Assembly (NCBI GenBank): GCA_028875725.1
Contig: JAPPCR010000006.1
Coordinates: 937,786 to 1,001,785, forward strand
Direction: 5' to 3'
DNA: 64,000 bases
DNA from: Acidobacteriota bacterium
GTDB taxonomy: Bacteria; Acidobacteriota; Thermoanaerobaculia; Multivoradales; Multivoraceae
A model generated the notes under the pieces. The model saw nothing but the letters and a program-made list of their open reading frames with translations, made no database searches and was not told the origin of the DNA. Both the position numbers and the translations under genes were made by a program. Of this stretch, positions 46,010 through 55,379 are shown in pieces. How positions within the stretch are numbered: the stretch's first letter is position 1; each line of letters starts with the position of its first letter.

Positions 46010-48457
46010 ATGAAGCAGAATCGCATTGCGGTCGCGACGTTGCCGTTCGTCCTGCTCGTGCCCGCCGTCGGATCGCAGGAGACCACGGAGACCGCCGGAT
46101 TCTTCGAGGGCGTGGCGCCGCTGGTCGACCGTTCCTGTATCCGCTGCCACGGAAACCGGACCGCCACGCCGCTCAGCATCACCCGCCTGAGCCACGATCT
46201 GACGGACGCGAGGACGTTCCGCACCTGGCAGCGCATTCATGATCGGATCGCCAACGGCGAGATGCCGCCTCCGGAGGCGCCGAAGCCCGAGGCGGAACTG
46301 ATCTCGGCGGCACTGGAGTCGCTCAAGGGGGCTCTGGCCGAAGCCAATCTGGCCGCCCGCGGAGACCAGCGCGTTCCGTTGCGGCGCCTGACCCGGCTGG
46401 AGTACGCCTACACGATCCAGGATCTGCTCGCCATCGACGAGGCGGTGGCGATGGAACTGAGCCAGTCGCTGCCGGCGGAGGCCGACTCGGGCGGCTTCGA
46501 CACGGTGGCGGCGAACCAGAGCATGTCGCCTCTGCACGTCCGCAGCTATCTCGAAGTGGCGGACCGGGCGCTCGACGCGGCGATCAAGATCGGGCCGCGG
46601 CCGGTTACCGGGAGGCGCGAGATCGCCTACGCCGACTCGACCTACCTCACCTACATGAGCAAGGCGGAGATCCTGGGCGGCGGGATCACGAAGATGCTGG
46701 ACGATGCGGCCGTCATGTTCGTCGACGGCGGGTCCACGTACCTGATGCACTCCGAGACCGAGGGCTACAACGTGCCCTACGCCGGCCGCTATCGGGCGAC
46801 GATCGAGGGCTGGGCGTACCAGCCGCGCGGCCCGGTAACGCTGACTGTGTATCGGGGATCGAAGCAGGCTGCTGCCGCCTCGCTCGACGAGCTGATCGCC
46901 TCCTGGGATCTGGTTGGCGAGACGCCGCGGACGGTGCAGTTCGAGACCTTCCTTCGCCCGGGAGACCTCCTCGCTCCCTCGCTCGCCGAGGCGGATCCGC
47001 CGCCGGGCGAGTACTTCGACTACTACTCACCCGACAGGAACGTCGAGAACTACAAGGGCGAGGGGATTGCGCTCCGGTCGCTCGTGATCGAGGGTCCGCT
47101 GTTCGAAGACTGGCCGCCGCCGAGCACCCGGAAGCTGCTGGCCGGCGTCGACTTCGACGATGCCGGCGATGTCGTCCTGACGAAGGCGCCGTACGAGCAC
47201 GTCGTGGACGTCGTTGCGGGTTTCGGGCCGCGGGCCTTCCGCCGCCCGCTCGCTGAAGGCGAGCTCAAGGCCTATGCGAGTCTGGCCCAACCGCTTCTCG
47301 AGAACGGTCGGCCGTTCATCGAAGCGGTGCGCATCCCGCTCCGCGCCATGCTCAGCGCTCCCCCGTTCCTGTTCCAGACCGGCGATCCGGGACGGCTGGA
47401 CGATCACGCGCTGGCGTCTCGCCTCTCCTACTTTCTCTGGCGGAGCCTGCCGGACGATGAACTGCTGGCCAGCGCCGGCGACGGCAGCCTCTCCGACCCG
47501 GGGGTCCTGGCGTCTCAGGTAGAGCGTCTGCTCGACGATCCCAGGTCCGAGCGCTTCGTCCACGACTTCGCGGGCCAGGCGTTCAGGCTCTACGAGATGA
47601 AGGCGACGAACCCGGACTCCGGGCTCTATCCGGAGTACGACGACCGCCTGGGGCAGGCGATGGCCAGGGAGACCCAACTGTTCCTGGCCGAGTTGATCGA
47701 CGGGGACCACGGCGTGGGCAGTCTGATCGACGCCGACTTCACGTTCCTCAACCGGCGTCTGGCCGACCACTACGGCATCCCGGAGGTCGAGGGACAGCAC
47801 ATGCGCAAGGTGACGTTGCCGCCGGACAGCGTGCGCGGCGGGCTGATCACCCAGGCGAGCATCCACAAGATCACGGCCAACGGCACGATCACGTCGCCGA
47901 TTCCGCGCGGGAACTTCGTGCTGGCCAATTTGCTCGGCCAGCCGGCGCCGCCTCCGCCCGAGAGCGTCGAGGCTCTCGAACCGGACACCCGGGGTGCCGT
48001 GACCATCCGCGAGCAGTTGGCGAAGCACCGCAATGAGCCCGTCTGCAACAGTTGTCACCGGGTGATCGATCCGCCGGGCTTCGCTCTCGAGTCCTTCGAC
48101 GTGATCGGCGGCTTCCGCACGAGGTACCGCGCGGCGGGCGGCGAGGGCACGACGCCGGACGGATTCGTCTATCCGATGCCGTACAAGCAGGGACCTCCGG
48201 TGGATGCCTCGGGAGTCACGGCCGACGGTGAGGCCTTCGCCGGGATCGCGGAGTACAAGGAACTGCTCGGCAGGGACGTGGAACAGGTGGCGCGTCACCT
48301 CGTGTCCCGGCTTCTCGTCTACTCCACCGGCGCCGAGATCGAGTTCGCGGACCGGGACGGCGTCGAGGATGTCGTGGCGAAGCTCAGCGACGACGAGTAT
48401 CCGTTCAGAACGATGATCCACGAGGTCACGAAGAGCGACCTCTTCAGGACGAGGTAG
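46010..48457 (+). CDS. DUF1592-family secreted c-type cytochrome-like protein
   Basis: An 815-residue exported protein of the DUF1587/1592/1588/1585 multi-domain family known from Planctomycetes, Verrucomicrobia and Acidobacteriota. A signal peptide (ATLPFVLLVPAVGSQ) leads into a cytochrome-c-like domain with haem site CIRCH. DUF1587 follows (LRRLTRLEYAYTIQDLL), then a carbohydrate-binding-like region, DUF1592 (GFGPRAFRRPLAEGELKAY, RLSYFLWRSLPDDELL) and DUF1588 (RGNFVLANLLGQPAPPPP), which carries a second CxxCH (CNSCH). The molecular function is unknown; partners usually are DUF1552 proteins, as here. AGGGGATAGGG precedes ATG 46010 by 1-8 bases. Confidence 0.92.
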   Translation: MKQNRIAVATLPFVLLVPAVGSQETTETAGFFEGVAPLVDRSCIRCHGNRTATPLSITRLSHDLTDARTFRTWQRIHDRIANGEMPPPEAPKPEAELISAALESLKGALAEANLAARGDQRVPLRRLTRLEYAYTIQDLLAIDEAVAMELSQSLPAEADSGGFDTVAANQSMSPLHVRSYLEVADRALDAAIKIGPRPVTGRREIAYADSTYLTYMSKAEILGGGITKMLDDAAVMFVDGGSTYLMHSETEGYNVPYAGRYRATIEGWAYQPRGPVTLTVYRGSKQAAAASLDELIASWDLVGETPRTVQFETFLRPGDLLAPSLAEADPPPGEYFDYYSPDRNVENYKGEGIALRSLVIEGPLFEDWPPPSTRKLLAGVDFDDAGDVVLTKAPYEHVVDVVAGFGPRAFRRPLAEGELKAYASLAQPLLENGRPFIEAVRIPLRAMLSAPPFLFQTGDPGRLDDHALASRLSYFLWRSLPDDELLASAGDGSLSDPGVLASQVERLLDDPRSERFVHDFAGQAFRLYEMKATNPDSGLYPEYDDRLGQAMARETQLFLAELIDGDHGVGSLIDADFTFLNRRLADHYGIPEVEGQHMRKVTLPPDSVRGGLITQASIHKITANGTITSPIPRGNFVLANLLGQPAPPPPESVEALEPDTRGAVTIREQLAKHRNEPVCNSCHRVIDPPGFALESFDVIGGFRTRYRAAGGEGTTPDGFVYPMPYKQGPPVDASGVTADGEAFAGIAEYKELLGRDVEQVARHLVSRLLVYSTGAEIEFADRDGVEDVVAKLSDDEYPFRTMIHEVTKSDLFRTR

Positions 48458-48459
48458 TG

Positions 48460-49728
48460 ATGAACCTGAGACAGCCATTGGACCGCCGCACGTTCCTGCG
48501 CGCCTCGGGTGTCGCTCTCGCCTTGCCGATGCTCGAGTCGATGACCCCGGGGCTGGCGCACGCAGCGGCTGGCGGGCCCCGGCGAATGGTCAACATCTGC
48601 AACACGCTCGGTCTCTACAAGGAGGCCTGGTTTCCCAAGACGGCCGGCGCCGGCTACGAGACGACCGAGTATCTGTCGCTGCTCGAGAAGCACCGGGAGA
48701 ACTTCACGCTGTTCTCCGGGTTCTCGCACGAGGAGCAGACCGGCCGCCAGCCGCACAACTCCGAGATCACCTTCCTGACGGCCGCCCGGCGACCCGGTCT
48801 CGACGGTTTCCGGAACACGATCTCGATGGACCAGGTGGCCGCGAATCATCTCGGGTACACGACCCGCTTCCCGTCCGTCGTGCTCGGCACGGCGGCTCCG
48901 CAGAGTCAGTCATACACCAGGAGCGGCGCCATGGTGCCGGCCCAGACGAGCCCGGCGAACCTGTTCCGGCAGTTGTTCCTGCAGGGCACCCCGGAGGAGG
49001 TCGAGCGCGAGAAGCAGAGCCTGAACGACGGCGGCAGCATCCTCGATCGGCTCAAGTCGCAGACTTCGGCGCTGCGACGGCGGGTGAGCCTGGCCGACCA
49101 GGTGAAGCTGGACTCCTACTTCAACGCGGTGCGCACGGCCGAACTCGACCTCGCCGAGGTCAAGGCCTGGCAGCAGAAGCCGAAGCCGGTGGTCGATGTC
49201 GAGCCGCCGGTCGACATTCCGTCGCGCTCGGATCTGATCGGCCGCATCAAGCTGATGTTCCGGATGATCCCGCTGATTCTGGAGACCGACTCGTCTCGCG
49301 TCATCAGCCTGATGATCCAGGATCACGGCGTTGTGATCGACGTCCCGGGCGTCAACTTCGATCAGCACAGCCTGTCGCATCACGGCCAGGATCCGGCGAA
49401 GATCGCGCAGCTCAAGAAGATCGAGACCGAGATCGTCGAGAGTTTCGACGATCTCCTGACCGACCTGGGGGAGCGCGGTGACGGCAACGGTTCGCTGCTC
49501 GATAACACGGCGGTGCTGTTCGGCAGCAACCTTGGCAACGCGAACTCCCACGAGCCGAAGGACCTGCCGATCCTGGTCGCCGGCGGCGGCTTCAGCCACG
49601 GCCAGCACATCGTCCACGAGGGCGGGCACAACGCGCCGCTCTGCAACCTGTACGTGACCTTGTTGCAGTCGATGGGCGTCGAGACGGACTCCTTCGGTCA
49701 GAGTTCCGGCACGCTGACCTGGGCCTAG
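48460..49728 (+). CDS. DUF1552-family Tat-exported protein
   Basis: A 422-residue protein with a Tat signal (LDRRTFLRASGVALALPML) followed by a conserved DUF1552 body: RRMVNICNTLGLYKEAWFP, LFSGFSHEEQTGRQPHNSEITFLT, SLSHHGQDPAKIAQLKKIE and LFGSNLGNANSHEPKDLPILVAGG. The fold is related to DUF1501 and sulfatase-like phosphatase/hydrolase domains, with conserved His residues, but its activity is unknown. It follows the DUF1592 gene with a 2-base gap; ATG 48460 is used since GAGG is 6 bases upstream, while the GTG one codon earlier overlaps the stop. Confidence 0.92.
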   Translation: MNLRQPLDRRTFLRASGVALALPMLESMTPGLAHAAAGGPRRMVNICNTLGLYKEAWFPKTAGAGYETTEYLSLLEKHRENFTLFSGFSHEEQTGRQPHNSEITFLTAARRPGLDGFRNTISMDQVAANHLGYTTRFPSVVLGTAAPQSQSYTRSGAMVPAQTSPANLFRQLFLQGTPEEVEREKQSLNDGGSILDRLKSQTSALRRRVSLADQVKLDSYFNAVRTAELDLAEVKAWQQKPKPVVDVEPPVDIPSRSDLIGRIKLMFRMIPLILETDSSRVISLMIQDHGVVIDVPGVNFDQHSLSHHGQDPAKIAQLKKIETEIVESFDDLLTDLGERGDGNGSLLDNTAVLFGSNLGNANSHEPKDLPILVAGGGFSHGQHIVHEGGHNAPLCNLYVTLLQSMGVETDSFGQSSGTLTWA

Positions 49729-49858
49729 CTCTGATCTACCGCTCCCAGCAGATCCGTGGTGAACGAGGAAAGCGCGGTAAGTTCACCGCATTGGGCCGGG
49801 TTGTTCACCGCCAAACCGTCGGAGACGTCGATCTGCGAACCGGCGCTCTCGAGAACTC

Positions 49859-51157
49859 CTAACGGGCCGATCTCGCCCGTCGTAGGCGCTCGACCTCTGC
49901 GGTCTCGAGTCCGGCGAGGTCGGCTGCGGCGCGCTGCACCTTGAGCACGGCTTCGACGATGTCGTCGACGTCGGTCTCCGTGCCGAGCAGGACTTGGTGG
50001 GGCAACCAGACGGACTCGCGGTACGCGGCGCGCTCGGCGTTCGGGCAGTCTGCTGTCGGCGCGTTCACCAGAGCCGCGCTCCACGTCGGGTAGCGGTCCG
50101 GGTCGGGGCGAAGAAGTTCGCTCATGGGCAGCGACTCGTAGAAGCGCCCGTCGGCCGGAACGCCTTCGGCCTGAAGGGCCGCGACGAAGACGTCGCGGTC
50201 GATGCCGCTGAAGGCGTTGCTGTCGAAACGGAACACAAACTGGTAGATGGCCTGGGTCGTCACGCGAGAGTCGATGCCGAGATTCGTGAGCCCGTCGATG
50301 TCCTCGATCGCCGCGCGCAGACGCTGGGCGTTGGCGGCGCGGACCTCGTGCTGGTGGTCGAGCCGCTCGAGCTGCACTTCCAGGATCGCCGCCTGCAGAT
50401 CGGTCATCCGGTAGTTGTGGCCGATCACCGCGGCGGGCTCCGCGGCTCCAGAACGCTGACGGCCGCAGTTCACCAAGGCGTGGAGGCCGTCGAGCACCGC
50501 GTCGTCAGACGTGGTCACGATGCCACCCTCGCCCGCGGTCATCAGCTTCGAGGTCTGGAAGCTGAAGGAGCCGGCATCGCCCCAGGAGCCGACGCCGCGC
50601 CCGCGCCAGCGGGCGCCGTGGGCGTGGGCGCAGTCCTCGAGCACGGCCAGTCCGTGCTTCTCGGCGAGCGACGCGATCGCATCGAGGTCGGCGATCGTCA
50701 TCGCCAGATGCACCGGCACGATCGCCTGGGTGCGCTCCGTGACCAGGTTCGCGGCCGACTCGACATCGATGCACCAGGTCTCCTGGTCGATGTCGGCGAA
50801 CACCGGCACGCAGCCCGCGAACAGGGCGGCCGAGGCGGTCGCCTCGAAGGTGTAGGCCGGCACGATGACCTCGGCGCCCGGTTCAACGCCCATCGCCTGG
50901 AGCGCGACTTCGAGCGAGACCGTACCGTTCGCCACGCACAGGGCGTGTTCGCTGTCGTGGCGTTCGGCGAAGGCGGCGGCGAAGGCGGCCGAGCGCTCGT
51001 TCGGCAGCGGGAAGCCGCCCCAGTCGCCGTCCCGGAGCGCCTCGATCAGGGCCCGCTCCTCATCCGCGCCGCGAGCCGGCCATTGGGGCCACGCCTCGGC
51101 GCGGACCGGAGTGCCGCCGAGCAGGGCGAGCTTGGTGGAGGATCCGCGGCCGGCCAC
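49859..51157 (-). CDS. DegT/DnrJ/EryC1/StrS aminotransferase (scyllo-inosose aminotransferase-like)
   Basis: PLP-dependent sugar or cyclitol aminotransferase, 432 residues. Key sites are NGTVSLEVALQAMGVEPGAEVIVPAYTF, split around the family NGT loop, LEDCAHAHGARW with the PLP-binding Asp175, and SFSFQTSKLMTAGEGG with the Schiff-base Lys204. The SFQ-SK-(L/M)TAGEGG form and the late NAPTADCPNAERAAY block resemble L-glutamine:scyllo-inosose aminotransferases (StsC-like) more than perosamine synthases; this is recalled similarity. It is the last gene of an ABC exporter-PfkB-DegT cluster, with 9 bases to the kinase gene upstream. The start is GTG 51157. Confidence 0.9.
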   Translation of the reverse strand: MAGRGSSTKLALLGGTPVRAEAWPQWPARGADEERALIEALRDGDWGGFPLPNERSAAFAAAFAERHDSEHALCVANGTVSLEVALQAMGVEPGAEVIVPAYTFEATASAALFAGCVPVFADIDQETWCIDVESAANLVTERTQAIVPVHLAMTIADLDAIASLAEKHGLAVLEDCAHAHGARWRGRGVGSWGDAGSFSFQTSKLMTAGEGGIVTTSDDAVLDGLHALVNCGRQRSGAAEPAAVIGHNYRMTDLQAAILEVQLERLDHQHEVRAANAQRLRAAIEDIDGLTNLGIDSRVTTQAIYQFVFRFDSNAFSGIDRDVFVAALQAEGVPADGRFYESLPMSELLRPDPDRYPTWSAALVNAPTADCPNAERAAYRESVWLPHQVLLGTETDVDDIVEAVLKVQRAAADLAGLETAEVERLRRARSAR

Positions 51158-51166
51158 GCGGCGACG

Positions 51167-52090
51167 CTACCAGCGCGCGAAGGAGGTCTGCGTGCCGTGC
51201 CTGGTCACGGAGTCGCTGGCGTAGCGGACGCCGAAGGCCGCGGCCTCGTGGCTACCGGAGGTGGCAAGCATGGCGGCGGCGAAGGCGCCGTTGAAGGCGT
51301 CGCCGGCACCGGTCGTGTCGACCGCGTCGACCTGCGGCGCGGGGATCAACTCCGCCGGCGACCCCGGCTTCGCGACCAGGACTCCGGCCGGGCCCAGGGT
51401 CAGGATCGCGCCGCGGTAGCCGAGCCTGAGCAACTCGGCCGCGGCGTCGGCGGCGCTGCCGGCGTCGATCCGCTCACCGGTCCGGCCCAACAGCACCGCG
51501 CACTCCACTTCGTTCGGTGTGATCCAGTCGATGTGCCGGGGATCGAGTCCCGGGTCGCTCGCCTCGTCGATGGGCGCCGGGTTCCAGATCACCGGTACGC
51601 CCGCGCCGTGAGCGCGTTCGACGGCGCTCCGGACACCGTCTGCCGGGGTTTCGTTCTGGATCAGGAGCAGCCCCGCTTCCTCGATCGGCGTCGCGGCCAG
51701 CGCGTCCGCAGTCAGCCGGCTGTTCGCCCCTGGCGAGTTCATGATCCGGTTGTCGCCGGTGCCGGCCTCGACCCAGACGGCTGAGAGACCGGTGTGGCAG
51801 TCGTCGAGGACGAGAAGGTAGCGGGTGTCGAGTTCGTCTTCTTCAAAGACGCGCCGTTGGGCTGCGGCGTGGGCGTCGTTGCCGACCGCGCCGCCGAAGA
51901 GAACGGGCGGTGCGGCGTTGCCGAGGTGGCCGCGGCAACGCACGGCGGCCACCGCCTGGTTCGCGCCCTTGCCGCCGCAGGACTCGAACAGCTCGGTGCC
52001 GGAGATCGTCTCGCCGGCCTGGGGCAGGCGAGCATGCCGGAAGATCAGGTCGTAGTTGACCGAGCCGATGACGAGCAGGGGGCCGGCCAA
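51167..52090 (-). CDS. PfkB-family sugar kinase (ribokinase-like)
   Basis: ATP-dependent sugar kinase, 307 residues. N-terminal GSVNYDLIFRHARLPQAGETI and CGGKGANQAVAAVR (sugar-binding GGKGANQ) are typical of RbsK-like enzymes, as is the C-terminal motif DTTGAGDAFNGAFAAA with the catalytic Asp of GAGD. NPAPIDEA and TPNEVECAVLLG are conserved blocks. The start is TTG 52090, 4 bases after the permease stop, inside a tight operon. Whether ribose or another sugar is phosphorylated is open; the partner aminotransferase suggests a sugar or cyclitol route (inference). Confidence 0.93.
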   Translation of the reverse strand: MAGPLLVIGSVNYDLIFRHARLPQAGETISGTELFESCGGKGANQAVAAVRCRGHLGNAAPPVLFGGAVGNDAHAAAQRRVFEEDELDTRYLLVLDDCHTGLSAVWVEAGTGDNRIMNSPGANSRLTADALAATPIEEAGLLLIQNETPADGVRSAVERAHGAGVPVIWNPAPIDEASDPGLDPRHIDWITPNEVECAVLLGRTGERIDAGSAADAAAELLRLGYRGAILTLGPAGVLVAKPGSPAELIPAPQVDAVDTTGAGDAFNGAFAAAMLATSGSHEAAAFGVRYASDSVTRHGTQTSFARW

Positions 52091-52094
52091 GAGT

Positions 52095-53375
52095 TCAGCC
52101 CGTGTCCCAGCGCAGGCGCGTGGCGCCGATCGAAAAGGCGACGACTCCGATGGCCACCAGCACGGCGCAGGGCAATAGCATCTCGCTCAGCGTGAAGCCG
52201 CGCCAGATCGCGCCCTCGTACGCCATCAGCGTCCACTTCATCGGGCTGACGTTGCCGAGGGTCTGCATCCACTCCGGCATCAGGAACAAGGGCACCATGC
52301 CGCCGCCGAGCATGGTGAAGGGAAGCGCGATGCCCCATCCGACTCCGGCGGCCGCCTGCTCCGTGCGACCGATGACGCTGAGCACCATCATGATTCCGCA
52401 GAAGCAGATCGAGCCGCAGAGAAGGGCCAGAGCGAGAAGTGGATAGGAAGTGGGCGTCACGTCGAACACGGTGATACCGAGCGTGATCAGGGCGGAGCTC
52501 GTGAACAGGGTTGCGCCGAGGCAGGCCAGTCCCTTGGCGGCCAGGAGTTGACGGGCCGTGATCGGTGCCACCAGCAGCCGCATCAGCGTGCCGCGGCTCC
52601 GCTCGATCGCGATCGACATGCTGAAGGACACGGAACCGCCGATCAGGGTCCAGAGCATGGCCTGCGCGAAGGAGGTGGCGTAGGAGTTGGTGGGTCCACG
52701 TCTCTGCGCCTGGACCTGGGTCTGTTCGATCTCGAGTGGAGGGCCGAATCCGCCGGTCGCGCCCGTCGTGACCGAGTCCAGCCCCGCTTCGTCGATCAGC
52801 ACCGGAATGCGGGGGATCTGGTCGAGAACGTTCAGGAGGTCGTCGCGGGCCTCCGAGGGAGGGCTGAACTGCTCGATCAGGCGCCGGTTCTGCTCGTTGG
52901 TTACGGACATGCGGGAGGGATCGCTCATGAACGCCTGCAGTTCGGCTCCGGCCGCTTCGAGCAGGACGCCGCGGACCATCCCGGCAGCGGCGAACTGCGT
53001 TGGATCGACGCTCATCTCGACTTCGGGTGTCGCCACGAAGGGATTGTCCAGGGCGGCCCCGAAGCCGGGCCTCAAGGTGACCAGGACGGCGGTCTGGCCC
53101 CGGCGCACCTGCTCCAGCGCCTGGTCGCCTGGAATCCGCTCGATGGCGAGTCCGCCGGCGGCCTCGAGCCTCCCGACGAAGCGCGCTGAACCGGCGGTCC
53201 TGTCCGCGTCGACCAGGGCGATCGGAATACTCGCCGGTCCGCGGCTCAGGCCGGCGAACATGGCGCCGAAGAAGATCGCCATCATCAACGGGAAGAAGAT
53301 CGTGAAGAAGAAGCCCAGCTTGTCCCGGAAGAGGATGTGGATGTCCTTCGCGGCCATTGCGACGATCTTGTTCAC
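52095..53375 (-). CDS. ABC-2 type transporter permease
   Basis: A 426-residue permease of the ABC-2 export type. The N-terminus (KIVAMAAKDIHILFRDKLGFFFTIFFPLMMAIFFG) is the usual amphipathic entry plus TM1, then a large extracytoplasmic domain (about residues 50-250) and five further membrane segments (LIGGSVSFSMSIAIERSRGTLMRLLV includes the conserved ERSRGTL loop). It pairs with the ATPase gene just upstream (19 bases between). GGAG lies 6 bases before GTG 53375, and the frame upstream is not family-like. The substrate is unknown; drug, lipid or polymer export is typical. Confidence 0.92.
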   Translation of the reverse strand: MNKIVAMAAKDIHILFRDKLGFFFTIFFPLMMAIFFGAMFAGLSRGPASIPIALVDADRTAGSARFVGRLEAAGGLAIERIPGDQALEQVRRGQTAVLVTLRPGFGAALDNPFVATPEVEMSVDPTQFAAAGMVRGVLLEAAGAELQAFMSDPSRMSVTNEQNRRLIEQFSPPSEARDDLLNVLDQIPRIPVLIDEAGLDSVTTGATGGFGPPLEIEQTQVQAQRRGPTNSYATSFAQAMLWTLIGGSVSFSMSIAIERSRGTLMRLLVAPITARQLLAAKGLACLGATLFTSSALITLGITVFDVTPTSYPLLALALLCGSICFCGIMMVLSVIGRTEQAAAGVGWGIALPFTMLGGGMVPLFLMPEWMQTLGNVSPMKWTLMAYEGAIWRGFTLSEMLLPCAVLVAIGVVAFSIGATRLRWDTG

Positions 53376-53394
53376 GGTGTTCTCCCTGGCGGCT

Positions 53395-54249
53395 CTAGTC
53401 CCGCAGCGCTCTGCCGGTGAGATTGAGGAAGACTGTTTCCAAATCCGGCGGCAGGTACTGGAAGTGGTCCACCGCCTGCCGGGCCTGGAGTTCGGCGAGC
53501 GTTGCGAGCGGATCGGTCGTCTCGTGGCGTGACTCGCCGTCGCCGGTCCGGACCTCCAGGTTGCCGGGACCGCCATGGGCCGCGATCAGTGCCGGCACCG
53601 TGTCGAGTGCCATCAGCCGGCCGTGATCGATGATTGCGACCCGGTCGCAGAGACGCTGGGCCTCTTCCATGTAGTGGGTGGTGTAGACGACCTGCTTGCC
53701 TCCGTCCCTGAGCTGTTCGACGCGCTCGAAGATCGCGTTCCTCGATTGGGGATCGACGCCGACCGTCGGCTCGTCGAGGAGCACGAGCTCCGGGTCGTGG
53801 ATGATCGCGACCGCCAGGTTGAGTCGCCGCTGCATGCCGCCGGAGTACTTGGATACGACTTTCTTCCCGACGTCCGTCAGATCGGCGAAGTCGAGGCAGG
53901 CGGCGACGCGTTCTTCCAGGTCGGTTCCCCGGAGACCGTGCAGGCGGCCGAAGAAGCGCAGGTTGTCGGCGCCGCTGATCTGCTCATAGAGGGCGATCGA
54001 CTGCGGGGCCAGACCCAGGGACCTGCGGTTCTCCGCGTCGCGCGGGTTCCGGTCGAAGGCCTCGTCCGCGAAACGGACCACCCCTTCGTCCGGTTCGAGC
54101 AGACCGACCGCCATGTTGATCGCCGTCGTCTTGCCGGCGCCGTTGGGCCCAAGCAGCCCGAACACTTCGCCGGCCTCGAGTTCGAAGGACAGGTCGTCGA
54201 CCGCGCGCAGGTCGCCGAAGCACTTGCTGACATGGTCGAACACGAGCAT
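53395..54249 (-). CDS. ABC-2 type transporter ATP-binding protein
   Basis: ATPase of the exporter, 284 residues: Walker A GPNGAGKT (residues 34-41), Q-loop LAPQSIALYEQISGADNLRFFG, signature YSGGMQRRLNLAVAI, Walker B LVLLDEPTVGVDPQSR and the H-loop TTHYMEEAQRL. The YSGGM signature and NRRSLGLAPQ segment are common in NatA/DrrA-like exporters. It is the first gene of the exporter-kinase-aminotransferase cluster. The TAG stop is followed by the permease GTG after 19 bases. Confidence 0.94.
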   Translation of the reverse strand: MLVFDHVSKCFGDLRAVDDLSFELEAGEVFGLLGPNGAGKTTAINMAVGLLEPDEGVVRFADEAFDRNPRDAENRRSLGLAPQSIALYEQISGADNLRFFGRLHGLRGTDLEERVAACLDFADLTDVGKKVVSKYSGGMQRRLNLAVAIIHDPELVLLDEPTVGVDPQSRNAIFERVEQLRDGGKQVVYTTHYMEEAQRLCDRVAIIDHGRLMALDTVPALIAAHGGPGNLEVRTGDGESRHETTDPLATLAELQARQAVDHFQYLPPDLETVFLNLTGRALRD

Positions 54250-54337
54250 GACGTCGTCAGCTTCCTGTTACGGAAGGCTGCGTTGCTTGTTGCGGCCGGG
54301 TCACGATTGGCGTGACCGCGGCGAAAGGCATCCGCGG

Positions 54338-55006
54338 TCAGATGGCGAGCGTATCGCCCGGCGCCATGACCTTGACTTCGACGCCGGCTGGCGCGAAGTC
54401 GGCAGGGTCCTGCGCGATCGGCGGCCAGGTTCCGTAGTGGATCGGGATCGCTACCGGCGCGCCGATCAGTTCGGCTGCCTTCGTTGCCAGTTCCGGACCC
54501 ATCGTGAAGCGGTCGCCGATCGGTACGCAGGCGGCGTCCGGCCTGTAGATCTCGCCGATCAGCTTCATGTCGCCGAAGAGCCCCGTGTCGCCGCAGTGGT
54601 AGACCGTCTTGCCGCCCATGTGAACGACCAGGCCGCAGGGCATCCCCATGTACTGCCCTTCGAAGGACGAGGAGTGAAAGGCGTGGGTGAAGGCGACCCA
54701 GCCGAACGGCGCCTCGATCCTGCCGCCGGGGTTGCCGGGGTTCACGTTGTCGTGCCCCTGCTCCTGCAGGTAGTTGCACATCTCGAACGCGGCGATCACG
54801 TTCGCGTTGTTGGCCTGGGCGATGGCCAAGGTGTCGCCGAAGTGGTCCGCGTGGCCGTGGGTGAGGGCGATGGCGTCGCACCTGACGTCGCCGGCCGCCA
54901 TCGTCGCTACCGGATTGCCGGTGAGGAAGGGGTCGATGGCCAGAGTGTGCTCCCCGTCGCTCATCAGGAAGCCGGAATGGCCGAGGAAGGTGAGTTCGAG
55001 CGTCAT
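54338..55006 (-). CDS. UPF0173-type metal-dependent hydrolase
   Basis: A 222-residue metallo-beta-lactamase-fold hydrolase of the UPF0173 type. The metal motif HGHADHFGDTL (HxHxDH) is at about residues 50-60, and later ligands are HAFHSSS, GDTG and HYGTWP. Substrate and role are unknown for the family. GGGAGG lies 9 bases before ATG 55006. It is flanked by the ferredoxin gene upstream (50-base gap) on the same strand. Confidence 0.92.
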   Translation of the reverse strand: MTLELTFLGHSGFLMSDGEHTLAIDPFLTGNPVATMAAGDVRCDAIALTHGHADHFGDTLAIAQANNANVIAAFEMCNYLQEQGHDNVNPGNPGGRIEAPFGWVAFTHAFHSSSFEGQYMGMPCGLVVHMGGKTVYHCGDTGLFGDMKLIGEIYRPDAACVPIGDRFTMGPELATKAAELIGAPVAIPIHYGTWPPIAQDPADFAPAGVEVKVMAPGDTLAI

Positions 55007-55055
55007 GGCGTGGTTCCTCCCTTGGGGGGCGGCGTTCGTTGGACGGGCGGTCGCT

Positions 55056-55379
55056 CTACTCCGCCTGTTCGGCGGGTAGATGGACGACCAGGCCGTCCAG
55101 TTCCTCGGTCACTCGGATCTGGCAGCTCAGGCGGCTCGTGGGGCGCACGTCGATGCCGTACTCGAGCGTGAACTCTTCCTCCTCGTGGCGGGGACCGACC
55201 GCCTTGACCCAGGCTTCGTCGATGTAGACGTGGCAGGTGCTGCAGGAGCAGTTGCCGCCGCAGGCCGCGACGATGCCGTCGATGTCATTGTCGACCGCGC
55301 TTTCCATGACGGAGTCTCCGACCGGCGCGTCGACCACGCGCGAGCCGCCGTCCTGGTCGATGTAGGTGATCTTCGGCAT
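55056..55379 (-). CDS. [2Fe-2S] ferredoxin, adrenodoxin type
   Basis: A 107-residue soluble electron carrier. Cluster ligands follow the adrenodoxin spacing exactly: Cys40, Cys46, Cys49 and Cys86 (C-x5-C-x2-C-x36-C) in ACGGNCSCSTCHVYI and RLSCQIRV; Cys44 is extra. It would serve a P450, Rieske oxygenase or Fe-S assembly system, none of which is next to it. ATG 55379 starts with MPKITYIDQDGG; an upstream extension is not family-like. Confidence 0.93.
   Translation of the reverse strand: MPKITYIDQDGGSRVVDAPVGDSVMESAVDNDIDGIVAACGGNCSCSTCHVYIDEAWVKAVGPRHEEEEFTLEYGIDVRPTSRLSCQIRVTEELDGLVVHLPAEQAE

Noticed and set aside
49729-49858. Minus-strand reading after the aminotransferase stop gives a plausible short peptide (ESAGSQIDVSDGLAVNN).
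   Set aside because: No start codon or ribosome site and no recognised homology; treated as intergenic.
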